A stretch of 64,000 nucleotides of DNA from Panacagrimonas sp965216805. GTDB taxonomy: Bacteria > Pseudomonadota > Gammaproteobacteria > Nevskiales > Nevskiaceae. The DNA is taken from NCBI RefSeq assembly GCF_965216805.1, contig NZ_CBDCGN010000002.1:2356001-2420000 (forward strand). The letters are read 5' to 3'. Within the stretch, counting starts at the first letter, position 1; each line of letters begins with the position of its first letter. This document shows, in pieces, positions 1 to 8,961 of the stretch. The notes beneath the pieces were generated by a model. It saw only the letters and a list, made by a program, of their open reading frames with translations, was not told the origin of the DNA and did no database searches. The position numbers and the translations under genes are program-made.

Positions 1-693
1 GCCGACGGCGAAGTGGAATGTCTGGGCAGAGCCGACCAGCAAGTGAAACTGCGCGGCTATCGCATCGAACCCGGTGAGATCGAATCGGCGCTGGCCCATC
101 ATCCCGCCGTCGCCGATTGCGTCTGTGGCGTGTGCGAACGCGCCCCAGGCGATCCGCGCCTGGTGGCTTGGGTGCAGTTCCGCAACGGCGAATCGCTGAC
201 CGCGGCCGAGCTGCGAGCGCATCTACGGCAGGACTTGCCCGGATACATGATCCCGCAGCACTTCGTGGACCTGCCTCAACTGCCACGCCTGGACAACGGC
301 AAGCTTGACCGCAAGAACCTGCCGGATCCGTTCTTGCAGGTCCCGGCCAGAATCACTCGCACGCCGCCGACGGGTAGCATCGAACAGGCCATCGCTTCGA
401 TCTGGCAGGAAATACTCGGCGGCACCGCGCTGCCAGGACGCGACGACCGTTTCATCGACCTCGGCGGCCACTCGCTGCTGGCGGTTCAGGTTGCCGCGCG
501 GGTTCACGCGCGGTTAGGCGTACGCCTGCCGTTGCGCGACGTCATGATGGAGCCGTTGTCGGCGCTGGCACTGTCGGCCGGACCGACACCACCGGAACCG
601 GCGCGTGAACCTGCGATGCCAGACCCCGGTGCGGCGGTCGTACCTCGCGGCGTCGGCGCCCTGGCGCGGCTCAAGCGCTGGCTCGGAAGCTGA
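1..693 (+). CDS. NRPS-type adenylation domain end plus carrier (PCP) domain, 5' truncated by window
   Basis: The reading frame is open from base 1, so the start lies upstream. The visible 230 residues begin inside the C-terminal subdomain of an AMP-forming adenylation enzyme: GRADQQVKLRGYRIEPGEIE matches core motif A8, and NGKLDRKNLP matches the A10 motif with its catalytic lysine. A carrier domain follows with the phosphopantetheine site LGGHSLL (serine codon 472-474). A short Pro/Ala-rich tail of about 50 residues ends the protein, with no thioesterase or condensation domain after the carrier, so this is a free-standing A-T protein or the last module of a larger one. It overlaps the next gene by TGATG, implying translational coupling. 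By family knowledge it would activate an acid or amino acid as an adenylate and load it on its own carrier; the substrate cannot be read because the specificity pocket lies upstream. Confidence 0.9.
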   Translation, partial: ADGEVECLGRADQQVKLRGYRIEPGEIESALAHHPAVADCVCGVCERAPGDPRLVAWVQFRNGESLTAAELRAHLRQDLPGYMIPQHFVDLPQLPRLDNGKLDRKNLPDPFLQVPARITRTPPTGSIEQAIASIWQEILGGTALPGRDDRFIDLGGHSLLAVQVAARVHARLGVRLPLRDVMMEPLSALALSAGPTPPEPAREPAMPDPGAAVVPRGVGALARLKRWLGS

Positions 694-1475
694 TGCTGCT
701 GGAGCCCCTGCACTTCGGAGAGCCGTCACGACCTTTGTTCGGCTTGCGCTTTGCCCCGACCGTGGCGGCGCGACGCACGGCCATTCTGCTGTGCCCCTCT
801 TTCGGCATGGAGTACATGCGTAGTTACCGCGCGCTGTCGTTGCTGGGTCAGCGGCTGGCGGACAGCGGTTTCGATACGCTGCGCTTCGACTATTCGTGCA
901 CCGGCGATTCCTCCGGGCAAAGCGGCGCGGCACGTCTGGAACAGTGGCTGACCGATGTGGGAGATGCAGCGCGCGAGCAGCGTGCCACCACCGAGTGTTC
1001 GAATCTGTGCCTGATCGGCCTGCGACTAGGAGCGCTGATCGCGGGTGCGGCAGTCGAACAGGGGTTGTCCGCGGAGCATCTGGTGTATTGGGACGCGCCG
1101 CGTGATGGGCGAGCCTGGGTCGAACAGATTCGCGGCCTCGAACCACCCTTTTACGCGCGCAAGAATCAGTACCGACCTAAGCACTTGCAGCTCGATTCCG
1201 GTCCCGGCGAATTGCTCGGCACACCGGTGGACCCTGCCCTGTGCGCAAGCTTGCTGGCGTTGGCGCCTGCCCGGCAGGTCTCAGGTACGCAGTGCCTGAA
1301 CTTGTCCAGCGCCGATCAGGACGACAGCGCGCTCCCGGCAATGATGCATCCTGCGCCCAGCGTCAGGCTCCCGGACGCAGCCCATTGGGATCGTGCGTCG
1401 TGGCTGACCACGCCGTGGACGCCAGCAGCCTCACTGGAGCGCATTACGCAGTATCTGACCGAGATCTTGCCGTGA
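693..1475 (+). CDS. Alpha/beta hydrolase with GLRLG elbow (exosortase-type hydrolase 2-like)
   Basis: A 260-residue alpha/beta-hydrolase-like protein. The early strand and turn LCPSFGMEYMRSYR and the segment FDYSCTGDSSG are typical of the fold. At the nucleophile elbow the sequence reads LIGLRLGAL, so arginine occupies the place of the serine in GxSxG. From memory this resembles proteins annotated as exosortase A system-associated hydrolase 2, but no exosortase is visible here. The ATG overlaps the stop of the A-T gene (TGATG) and the stop overlaps the GTG of the next hydrolase, so the three genes are one operon. The protein may act with the carrier-loaded product as a thioesterase or transferase, or be a non-catalytic partner; that is inference. 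Confidence 0.8.
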   Translation: MLLEPLHFGEPSRPLFGLRFAPTVAARRTAILLCPSFGMEYMRSYRALSLLGQRLADSGFDTLRFDYSCTGDSSGQSGAARLEQWLTDVGDAAREQRATTECSNLCLIGLRLGALIAGAAVEQGLSAEHLVYWDAPRDGRAWVEQIRGLEPPFYARKNQYRPKHLQLDSGPGELLGTPVDPALCASLLALAPARQVSGTQCLNLSSADQDDSALPAMMHPAPSVRLPDAAHWDRASWLTTPWTPAASLERITQYLTEILP

Positions 1476-2293
1476 AGGAGCAAGCGATCCAGTTCGGCAG
1501 CCCGCCGCGCTTGCTGGGCATTCTGTCGCGCCCCCCGCTTATCCCGCCAGGAACTCCGGCGCTGCTGATTCCCAACACCGGTTTCGAGCACCGGGTCGGA
1601 CCTCACCGCCTGCATGTGCACCTGTGTCGCGCCCTGGCAGATGCCGGGTTCCCCACCCTGCGATTGGACTTGTCGGGTCTGGGCGACAGCCCTGCCTCTT
1701 CCACCGACGCGGTGAGCGATCTGCAAGCCGCGATGGATCGTCTGAGCCAGCAGGGAACCGCACAGCACTTCGGTCTGATCGGACTGTGCTCGGGCGCCAA
1801 CGACGCGCATCTCGCAGCGCTGGCCGATCCGCGCGTGATTGGTGCCGCGTTCATCGATCACTACTGCTATCCCACTGCACGCTTTCGCCGCAATTTCTGG
1901 AGAGAACGCCTGCTTGATTGGAGACGCGCGCGTAACTTTTTGTCGGGGCTCCTGCCGCGTAGGGAAGAGACTGAAAAAGACCGGTTCAGGGCTGACCAGA
2001 TCGAGTACTTCGCCCAGCCTTCGGCTGACGACTATGCGGCACAGCTGCAGCGGCTGGTGGATCGCGACCTTGCGCTGTACTTCCTCTACACCGGAGAAGT
2101 GCTGTCCAGCTACAACTACCGCGAGCAATTGACCGATGCCTTTCCGGTACTGCGAAAGCACCAACGGCTGACGCTACACTTCATGCCGCACGCCGACCAT
2201 ACCTTTTCGCAGATCCACATGCGCAAGGAACTTGTGGAAGGCCTGCGCGACTGGGCAATAAGATTTTTGCAACCCGACCTGACGCGTGGTTAG
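1472..2293 (+). CDS. Alpha/beta hydrolase with GLCSG elbow (exosortase-type hydrolase 1-like)
   Basis: A 273-residue alpha/beta hydrolase. The GTG start at 1472 overlaps the previous stop (GTGA). The frame stays open upstream to 1241, but that part would overlap the preceding gene by over 230 bases and has no hydrolase features, so the GTG is preferred. LIPNTGFEHRVGPHR contributes the oxyanion region, LRLDLSGLGDS is a typical strand and turn, and the elbow reads LIGLCSGAN, placing cysteine at the nucleophile position as in dienelactone-hydrolase-type GxCxG enzymes. Near the C-terminus PHADHTFSQ provides a plausible catalytic histidine. Last gene of the operon; the next gene is on the other strand. 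Function likely linked to the upstream A-T protein, substrate unknown. Confidence 0.8.
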   Translation: MKEQAIQFGSPPRLLGILSRPPLIPPGTPALLIPNTGFEHRVGPHRLHVHLCRALADAGFPTLRLDLSGLGDSPASSTDAVSDLQAAMDRLSQQGTAQHFGLIGLCSGANDAHLAALADPRVIGAAFIDHYCYPTARFRRNFWRERLLDWRRARNFLSGLLPRREETEKDRFRADQIEYFAQPSADDYAAQLQRLVDRDLALYFLYTGEVLSSYNYREQLTDAFPVLRKHQRLTLHFMPHADHTFSQIHMRKELVEGLRDWAIRFLQPDLTRG

Positions 2294-2335
2294 CATGGTT
2301 TGCGCGCGCGACCAAACGGACGAAGCGATTGAGAT

Positions 2336-2947
2336 TCAGTGCGCACCGCCGGCTGGCGGCAAAGTCCCGTCGCCCGGGTTGGGCCATTGCTGCGGCACCC
2401 GCTGCAGGCCGGTGACGTCGTAGCCCCAGCCCGCCAACAGGCCCACATAGACGGCCAGGCGCTCATCGCTGATCTGCGGCTGGCGCGCGAAGATCCAGGC
2501 GAAATCCTGCTGGCTGCGCGCCACGATCGTGACCGAGTAGTCCGGCTCCAGAAAAGCGATGCGGTATTCGTACCAGAACGGCCAGTACCAGCCGAAACGA
2601 ACGCCCCACAGCGCGTTGCCGCTGCCCTCCACCACCCGGGCAACCGGGGTCATCAGCTTGTGCCGGCCTTCGAATCCGCCCAGGCGATTGCGGTAGGTGA
2701 TCTGCACGGTCCCGTCCGGCGCGATGCCGTAGTGCTCGGTGGCGTTGTGGGCGCCGACATCGCGCGAGGTGGGAATGTGGGCAATCAGAAACCAGTCGCC
2801 GGCATAGCGCGACAGGTCGACCGCTCTAGCCATGGGCACCGGTGACGGGCGTTGGGCCGACGGCAGCACGCAGCCGCCGAGCACCAGCGGCAGGAAGCAA
2901 GCGACCACCGCGTAGGCGGGTCGAAAACCGGTTCCGGAGATGTTCAT
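2336..2947 (-). CDS. Lipocalin family lipoprotein (Blc-like)
   Basis: A 203-residue protein read from ATG at 2947. It starts with a lipoprotein signal: a charged N-terminus, a hydrophobic run AYAVVACFLPLVLGGC and a lipobox LGG-C26, so it should be lipid-anchored, probably in the outer membrane. The mature part has the lipocalin G-x-W signature in YAGDWFLIAHIP and the following strand NATEHYGIAPDGTVQITYRN, as in bacterial lipocalin Blc. Length fits that family. Blc-type proteins bind fatty acids or lysophospholipids in the envelope; the ligand here is not predictable. The frame is open further upstream but the lipobox fixes this start. It ends convergently with the hydrolase operon, 42 bases away. 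Confidence 0.85.
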   Translation of the reverse strand: MNISGTGFRPAYAVVACFLPLVLGGCVLPSAQRPSPVPMARAVDLSRYAGDWFLIAHIPTSRDVGAHNATEHYGIAPDGTVQITYRNRLGGFEGRHKLMTPVARVVEGSGNALWGVRFGWYWPFWYEYRIAFLEPDYSVTIVARSQQDFAWIFARQPQISDERLAVYVGLLAGWGYDVTGLQRVPQQWPNPGDGTLPPAGGAH

Positions 2948-3138
2948 GGCGGTTAAACGCAGCGCTCCGCCCAACAGATGCATCGGCTGGCCCGTCGCCG
3001 CGGCGCCGGCCGGAAAGGCGGAGCGGCCATTCTCATTCCGGGCATCGGCAGATTTGATGAGCCAGCCGCGCGGTGGCTGCTGCGTCCACATCGGTCAATT
3101 CCCACCCAGCGCCTCCGGGAGGCGGCATCAGGAGCGAT

Positions 3139-4917
3139 ATGGACAGCAGGTTCACGCGCGCGATCACGGTGTTCGCTGTGATGACTTTGGTGCTCCTCGG
3201 CGGATGCGGTGGATCGTCGTCGGTCGACTCGCCGCCACCGCCCCCGGGTGCCAGCGATGGCGTCGGCAACGGCGCAGGCAATCCCGTGGCTGCATGCGAT
3301 GCTGCGCTGGCCTTCATGCCGACTTCGCCAGCTCAAGGACAGGCCCGCACCGGCCTGGTGTGCGAGATCAACATTCCCTCGCCGTTGAACCCTGCGGACA
3401 AGATCGCGTTCCAGGTGTTCGAACCGCTTACGCTGGTTGGGGGACAGACTTATCCGCTGGTGCTGGAAGGCCACGGCTTTTCCGCCAGTCGCCAGACTAA
3501 CGACCGCGGTCCGGGCATTCCTGGCCTGTCCGCGCCGATCGGGGCCCTGCGCGAAGCGGGCTACGGCATCGTCAGCATCGACCAGGCCGGGCATGGGGAA
3601 ACCGGCGGCACCATCCGGGTGATGGACCCGGATCAGGAAGGCCGCTTTTTGCTGGCCATCCTCGACTGGCTCGAAACCAACCTCGACTGGTACGCGGTGG
3701 GGCCCGACCTCGACGCTGGCGAGGACAACATGCTGCTCGGCGCCATCGGCCCCAGCTACGGCGGCGGCTATCAATACCTGATTCAGGCCATCGATCCCAA
3801 GAAGCGTCTTGACGCTATCGTGCCGCAGATCACCTGGAACGATCTGACTTATAGCCTCAACCCGGGCGGCGTCATCAAAATCCTGTGGACCAGCCTCCTG
3901 TTCCTCACCGGTCAGCAGGCGGGCGGTGGCGGCAACTTCGATCCCTTCGTCAACCAGACCTTTCTCACCGGCTTGGCCAACAACCGCATCGACGAATTCG
4001 GCCAGGATTTCTTCCGTTATCACGGCCCCGGGTATTTTTGCGACGGCACCGCGGTCGCCACCAACGGCGGCCCGGGCACCGCGCCGGGTTTTGCCCCCGT
4101 CAGTCCTACCGCCGTGCATACCCTGATGTTCCAGGGCTTTCGCGACACCCTGTTCAATTTCAACGAGGCGTGGCGCAATTACGAATGCCTGAAGGGCAGC
4201 GGCGCCGACGTGCGTCTGCTGACGTATCAGGCCCCGCACAACAGCCTGCAACTGGTGCCGGACCCCATCGCCTTGATCACCCAGCCAGCCGGCGCGCTGG
4301 ACTTCGACTGCGGCAGCATCAACGCAGACGAGGCCACCGTGGCCTGGTTCGACCGATACCTGAAAGGCATTGTCGGTGCGGTCGACGCCGTGCTCGGCGA
4401 TAACCAGGTATGCCTGTCCTTGTCGCCGCGAGATGCCGTGTTCGTGGACGAAATCACCGCCGGCCGCGCGGGCAACCAGTTCGAGGTGCCGACGACCGCC
4501 ACACTGGCCGGCGTAGCCTTGCTCGGCGCCCCGATCCCGCTCTACACCGCGCCGGCCGGCGGGGCGGTGATGGCCGGCGTGCCGCGCATCGAGATCGACC
4601 TGACCGAAGCGATCCCAGGTACGGTGCCGAATCCCGAAGACGTGATCGTGTTCGTCGGAACCGGCCGTACGCGCGCGGACCAGCAATTGCTGTGGGGCCT
4701 GGCCGACAACCAGGTGCAGCCGCTGCGCGGCCTCGGTCGCCACGAGGTGGACCTGCCCGGCATCGGTGAGCGCCTGGCCGAGGGCGAAAGCGCGGGTCTG
4801 CTGCTGTACGGCCTGCACGAACAGTACGTTGTGACCGGCGGCCTCAACGTGGCAGCACCCGCGATTGGCGGGGTGCGCATTCAGGGGCGCGCGTTGTTGC
4901 CGTTACTGGATCCGTGA
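3139..4917 (+). CDS. S15/CocE-like alpha/beta hydrolase lipoprotein
   Basis: A 592-residue predicted lipoprotein. ATG at 3139 is preceded by AGGAG with good spacing and starts a signal ending in LLGGC (Cys23), then a Ser/Pro-rich linker. The body looks like an X-Pro dipeptidyl-peptidase / cocaine-esterase-type hydrolase: LVLEGHGFSASR as oxyanion loop, IVSIDQAGHGETGG, and the nucleophile elbow GPSYGGGYQ. QAPHNSLQ lies where a catalytic histidine could sit. The last 150 or so residues fit the beta-rich C-terminal domain of S15-type proteins. It would act as a surface or periplasmic esterase or peptidase; the substrate is unknown. Divergent from the lipocalin gene with about 190 bases between the starts. 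Confidence 0.75.
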   Translation: MDSRFTRAITVFAVMTLVLLGGCGGSSSVDSPPPPPGASDGVGNGAGNPVAACDAALAFMPTSPAQGQARTGLVCEINIPSPLNPADKIAFQVFEPLTLVGGQTYPLVLEGHGFSASRQTNDRGPGIPGLSAPIGALREAGYGIVSIDQAGHGETGGTIRVMDPDQEGRFLLAILDWLETNLDWYAVGPDLDAGEDNMLLGAIGPSYGGGYQYLIQAIDPKKRLDAIVPQITWNDLTYSLNPGGVIKILWTSLLFLTGQQAGGGGNFDPFVNQTFLTGLANNRIDEFGQDFFRYHGPGYFCDGTAVATNGGPGTAPGFAPVSPTAVHTLMFQGFRDTLFNFNEAWRNYECLKGSGADVRLLTYQAPHNSLQLVPDPIALITQPAGALDFDCGSINADEATVAWFDRYLKGIVGAVDAVLGDNQVCLSLSPRDAVFVDEITAGRAGNQFEVPTTATLAGVALLGAPIPLYTAPAGGAVMAGVPRIEIDLTEAIPGTVPNPEDVIVFVGTGRTRADQQLLWGLADNQVQPLRGLGRHEVDLPGIGERLAEGESAGLLLYGLHEQYVVTGGLNVAAPAIGGVRIQGRALLPLLDP

Positions 4918-5017
4918 ATTTTCTGCCTCGGATTCATCAGGGTCAGAAGCACCAAAGCATCGGACGCCCCGCGCCGCTACTCCGGTGCACAATGTGGAAA
5001 AAGGGAGGAGACCCGCC

Positions 5018-6571
5018 ATGAATGCAGACGCCGCAAGCCCCGTTGCCGCCAAACCCGCCAGCGCGGCTCGAAGCAAGAGCCGGAAAGCCGGCGCCCCTTC
5101 AGAGGCGCAGTATCAGGTCGCGGTGATTGGCGCAGGGTTCGCCGGGCTGTGCATGGCCATCCAGCTCAAGAAGTCCGGCATCCATTCCTTCGTGGTGCTG
5201 GAAAAAGCTAGTGATATCGGCGGGACGTGGCGCGACAACCTGTATCCGGGTTGTGCTTGCGACGTGCCTTCTCATCTGTATTCGTATTCGTTCGAACCCA
5301 ACCCGAACTGGTCGCGGATGTTTGCGCCGCAACAGGAGATCTGGGCCTACCTGCGGCATTGCGCCGCCAAGTACCAGGTGCTGCCGCACATGCGCTTCGG
5401 CGCCGAAGTGGCGTCGGCCGAGTTCGACACCAAGAATCAGTACTGGAAAGTCACCACCTGCGGCGGCGACCGGTTCACTGCGAGCATCGTGGTGTCCGGC
5501 ATCGGCGCCCTGTCGATTCCCGCCTACCCCAAGGTTCCCGGTATCGACAAGTTCAAGGGCCGCACCTTTCATTCCGCCCGCTGGGATCAGGACTACGACT
5601 TCAAGGGCAAGCGCGTCGCGGTGATCGGCACCGGCGCCAGTGCCATCCAGTTCGTGCCGGCCATCGCGCCCAGGGTCAAGCATCTGGACCTCTACCAGCG
5701 CACGCCGCCCTGGGTGATCAGCAAGCCCGACCGGCGCATCACCGCGCTGGAACAGACCTTGTTCAAATATCTGCCGGCCACGCAGAAGCTGTTTCGCGGC
5801 GGCATCTACTGGTGGATGGAAAGCCGCGTGCTGGGTCTGGCGGTGGACCCGCGTGCGATGAGGCTGGCCGAGGCCTACGCCAAGTTCTACATCAAGCGCT
5901 GCATTGCAGATCCCAAGCTGCGCAAGAAGGTGACGCCGGACTACACCCTGGGCTGCAAGCGCATCCTGATGTCGGACGAATACTACCCCGCGCTGACCCG
6001 CGACAACGTCGACGTGGTGACCGAGGGCATCCGCGAGGTCAAGGCACGCAGCGTGGTGACCCAGGATGGGGTGGAGCGTCCGGCGGATGCCATCGTGTAC
6101 GGCACCGGGTTTCAGGTGTCCGACCCCATCGGGCCGATGAAGATCGTCGGCGCCAACGGCGAGGAGGTGCGCGACACCTGGAAAGACAGCGGCATGGAAG
6201 CCTACCTGGGCGTCTCGGTCAGCGGCTTCCCCAATTTCTTCATGTTGCTCGGACCCAACACCGGGTTGGGTCACACCTCCATCATCTTCATGATCGAGGC
6301 ACAGGTGAACTACGTCATGCAGGCGGTGAAAACCGTGCTGAAGGAGCCCTCGCGAACCCTGGACGTCAAGCCCGAGGTACAGCGGCGCTTCAATCAGAAA
6401 TTGCAGCAACGGCTGGATCAGGCGGTGTGGTCGGCCGGCGGCTGCAAGAGCTGGTACCTGGATGAATTCGGCAAGAACCGCACGCTGTGGCCCAGTTTCA
6501 CCTTCGAATACTGGATGCGCACGCGCAAGTTCGAGCCGGCCAAATACGCGTTGCAAGACCACCGCGGCTGA
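5018..6571 (+). CDS. Flavin-containing Baeyer-Villiger-type monooxygenase
   Basis: A 517-residue FAD/NADPH enzyme. A strong ribosome site (GGGAGGAG at 5003-5010) selects ATG 5018. The FAD Rossmann motif GAGFAG lies at residues 38-43, the NADPH motif GTGASAIQ follows at about residue 200, and between them residues 179-190 read FKGRTFHSARWD, matching the Baeyer-Villiger fingerprint FxGxxxHxxxW(P/D). The N-terminal 30 residues are Ala/Lys-rich and poorly ordered. Such enzymes insert oxygen next to a ketone to give an ester or lactone, or oxidise sulfur or nitrogen. The AlkB hydroxylase elsewhere in the window (54303) makes hydrocarbon use conceivable but the two are far apart. Confidence 0.9.
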   Translation: MNADAASPVAAKPASAARSKSRKAGAPSEAQYQVAVIGAGFAGLCMAIQLKKSGIHSFVVLEKASDIGGTWRDNLYPGCACDVPSHLYSYSFEPNPNWSRMFAPQQEIWAYLRHCAAKYQVLPHMRFGAEVASAEFDTKNQYWKVTTCGGDRFTASIVVSGIGALSIPAYPKVPGIDKFKGRTFHSARWDQDYDFKGKRVAVIGTGASAIQFVPAIAPRVKHLDLYQRTPPWVISKPDRRITALEQTLFKYLPATQKLFRGGIYWWMESRVLGLAVDPRAMRLAEAYAKFYIKRCIADPKLRKKVTPDYTLGCKRILMSDEYYPALTRDNVDVVTEGIREVKARSVVTQDGVERPADAIVYGTGFQVSDPIGPMKIVGANGEEVRDTWKDSGMEAYLGVSVSGFPNFFMLLGPNTGLGHTSIIFMIEAQVNYVMQAVKTVLKEPSRTLDVKPEVQRRFNQKLQQRLDQAVWSAGGCKSWYLDEFGKNRTLWPSFTFEYWMRTRKFEPAKYALQDHRG

Positions 6572-6739
6572 GATCTGTCGCCTGCCGGCCGTGGTGGCGG
6601 CGGCAAGGCACGGACCCGATCGGGGATAATGCGGGCGCGATCCGGCAGATCGCGGCCACAACTGGCGCGCTGCAGCGGCGTTCGAACCCCGTTTCCGCCG
6701 GCAGTGCGACAACCTCATAACCAGACACACGCTCCCGGA

Positions 6740-8314
6740 ATGACTTATCCCCCAACGACCCCCGCCAGCGCGGGGTCGACGCAGCACGGTCTTAGTCTGC
6801 TGCGCCTGGCCATCGCGCTCGGTTTCGTCGCAGGCGTCGCGGTACTGACCTGGGCCAGCCTCGGTCACATCAGCCTGACCCTGGTGGTGGCGGCGGTGTT
6901 CGGCGCCTACATGGCGATGAACATCGGCGCCAACGACGTCGCCAACAACGTCGGGCCGGCGGTTGGCGCCAAAGCGATGACCATGACCAAGGCCATCGCC
7001 ATTGCGGCGGTGTTCGAGGCACTGGGCGCGGTCATCGCCGGCGGCGATGTGGTGGGAACGGTGAAGAGCGGCATCATCGACCCGACCCAGGTGGCCGATG
7101 CCCAGACCTTCGTCTGGCTGATGATGGCAGCCCTGCTGGCCGGCGCACTGTGGTTGAACCTGGCCACCGCGATGGGCGCGCCAGTGTCGACCACGCACTC
7201 CATCGTCGGCGGCGTGCTCGGGGCCGGTATTGCAGCCTCCGGCTGGGACGTGGCGGACTGGAACAAGATGGGGCAGATCGCGGCGAGCTGGGTGATCTCG
7301 CCGCTGATGGGCGGATTGATCGCCGCCGGGACTCTCTACGGCATCAAACGCAGCATCACCTACCAGATCGACCTGACCCGTGCGGCGCAGCGCGTGGTTC
7401 CGGTCCTGATCGCAGCAATGGCCTGGGCGTTCACCACCTATCTGCTGCTCAAGGGTCTCAGCCAGGTCGTCAAGATCGGCTTGGGTCTGGCGTTGGTCTT
7501 AGGCGCAGCGCTGGGTGCCGCAGTCTGGTACGGCATGAGCCGGCGCATCGGGAGCAACCTGGCGCAGATCAGCAACGACCGCGAGGGGGTCAACCAGCTG
7601 TTCACGGTGCCGCTGATGTTTGCCGCGGCGCTCTTGAGTTTCGCCCATGGCTCCAACGACGTCGCCAACGCCATCGGCCCGCTGGCGGCGATCCACGACA
7701 CCCTGGTGACCGCCGCGGTGAGTGATCGCGCCGCCATTCCAGGCTGGATCATGGCCCTGGGCGCGATCGGCCTGGCACTGGGCCTGGCGCTGTACGGCCC
7801 CAAACTGATTCGCACTGTGGGCAGCGAGATCACCGAAATCGATCCCATGCGTGCGTACTGCATCGCGATGGCCTCCGCCCTGACGGTCATCGTGGCTTCG
7901 CAGCTCGGGCTGCCGATCAGCACCACGCACGTGGCCATCGGCGCGGTCTTCGGGGTCGGCTTTCTGCGCGAGTACCTCAAGGCCAATTACGACCGCATCC
8001 TGCAGGCTATCCACGAGCATCACCTGGACCAGGAAGCCGAGCATCACGTGGTCGAAGAATTCCTGCAGGCATTCCGGGCCGCACCGGTGCCGGAAAAGGA
8101 CCGCATGCTCAAGACGCTCAAGCGCGAGGGCAAGCTCGGGCCCACCGCCATCTCCAAGCAGGAGCGCAAGAGCCTGCGCAAGGTCTACCGCAAGAGTCTG
8201 GTCAAGCGCTCGGTGTTCATGCGCGTGATCGCGGCCTGGATCATCACGGTGCCGGCGTCGGCGCTGATGGCCGCGGTGATCTTCTATGCGATTCGCGGCG
8301 CCATGCTGCCCTGA
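6740..8314 (+). CDS. PHO4/Pit-family inorganic phosphate transporter
   Basis: A 524-residue polytopic membrane protein. Both halves carry the family's inverted-repeat signature: GANDVANNVGPAVGAKAMT near the N-terminus and HGSNDVANAIGPLAA in the second half. Hydrophobic helices fill the rest, apart from a charged cytosolic stretch (roughly residues 415-495) rich in Glu/Lys/His between the last helices. It should import phosphate driven by H+ or Na+. ATG 6740 was chosen because the upstream part of the frame is not membrane-like. There is no phoU-like partner next to it. Confidence 0.9.
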   Translation: MTYPPTTPASAGSTQHGLSLLRLAIALGFVAGVAVLTWASLGHISLTLVVAAVFGAYMAMNIGANDVANNVGPAVGAKAMTMTKAIAIAAVFEALGAVIAGGDVVGTVKSGIIDPTQVADAQTFVWLMMAALLAGALWLNLATAMGAPVSTTHSIVGGVLGAGIAASGWDVADWNKMGQIAASWVISPLMGGLIAAGTLYGIKRSITYQIDLTRAAQRVVPVLIAAMAWAFTTYLLLKGLSQVVKIGLGLALVLGAALGAAVWYGMSRRIGSNLAQISNDREGVNQLFTVPLMFAAALLSFAHGSNDVANAIGPLAAIHDTLVTAAVSDRAAIPGWIMALGAIGLALGLALYGPKLIRTVGSEITEIDPMRAYCIAMASALTVIVASQLGLPISTTHVAIGAVFGVGFLREYLKANYDRILQAIHEHHLDQEAEHHVVEEFLQAFRAAPVPEKDRMLKTLKREGKLGPTAISKQERKSLRKVYRKSLVKRSVFMRVIAAWIITVPASALMAAVIFYAIRGAMLP

Positions 8315-8320
8315 CCCGCC

Positions 8321-8848
8321 ATGGCCGAACTACGCGAACTGTGCCGCCAGTTTCCCCGCGCCGGCGAGGTGCGCGCCATCGTGCTGCGCCCCGGCCGCAA
8401 GCAGCCGGTGCGATGCGTTCATGAAACCCACGCCATTGCCGGATACGGCCTTCAAGGTGATCGCTGTGGCCAGCCCGGCTCGGGCAATCGCGCAGGCAAG
8501 GCGCGTCAGGTCACCCTGATCCAGGCCGAGCATCTGCCCGTGGTCGCTACGCTGTGCGGGCGTGATGCCCTGGACCCTGCCCTGTTGCGTCGCAATCTGG
8601 TGATCGCCGGGATCAACCTGGTCGCGGCACGCACGCTGTTCAAGGACCAGCCCCTGCGTCTGCGGGTCGGCGAAGCCCTACTGGAGATCAGCGGCCCTTG
8701 CGATCCCTGCTCGCGCATGGAGGAAGTTCTTGGCGCTGGGGGTTACAACGCCATGCGCGGCCATGGCGGGGTCACCGCGCGCATCCTCGAAGGTGGCCGC
8801 ATCGTGTGCGGCGATACAGTGCGCTGTTTCCTGGCAACCGCCGATTGA
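8321..8848 (+). CDS. MOSC-domain protein
   Basis: A 175-residue protein starting six bases after the transporter stop, probably co-transcribed. The MOSC core is clear: QVTLIQAEHLPVVA, LRRNLVIAGINL, and the conserved cysteine region ISGPCDPCSRMEE followed by GHGGVTARILEGG and a GD turn. MOSC proteins handle sulfur bound to molybdenum cofactor or act in detoxification of N-hydroxylated compounds; standalone short forms like this (YiiM-like or smaller) often act with other redox partners. The exact reaction cannot be read here. Confidence 0.85.
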   Translation: MAELRELCRQFPRAGEVRAIVLRPGRKQPVRCVHETHAIAGYGLQGDRCGQPGSGNRAGKARQVTLIQAEHLPVVATLCGRDALDPALLRRNLVIAGINLVAARTLFKDQPLRLRVGEALLEISGPCDPCSRMEEVLGAGGYNAMRGHGGVTARILEGGRIVCGDTVRCFLATAD

Positions 8849-8961
8849 TTGGCCGGGAACCTGCCTCGCGGCTGCACAGACATCGGGTATTGGCGGGCAG
8901 GTCTTGCGAGACCGGCGCCAGCGGTTGCAGGCTCGCGCACCCTTCCGATCACAGGCCCTCC

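Noticed and set aside
1241..1471. N-terminal extension of the second hydrolase
   Set aside because: It lies entirely in the preceding gene and has no fold features; GTG 1472 with GTGA overlap is a better start.
2953..4818. 621-codon open frame antisense to the S15-like lipoprotein gene
   Set aside because: High-GC shadow frame. Its translation is rich in Gly/Arg/His/Gln with no fold features, while the + strand protein has a signal peptide and catalytic motif.
6625..6630. GATAAT as a -10 box for the phosphate transporter
   Set aside because: No matching -35 at 16-18 bases, and a 110-base leader would follow without supporting features; too weak to list.
6677..6690. T-loop-like GTTCGAACCC upstream of the phosphate transporter, hinting at a tRNA
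   Set aside because: The bases around it cannot pair into a T-stem, and no acceptor or anticodon arm could be drawn.
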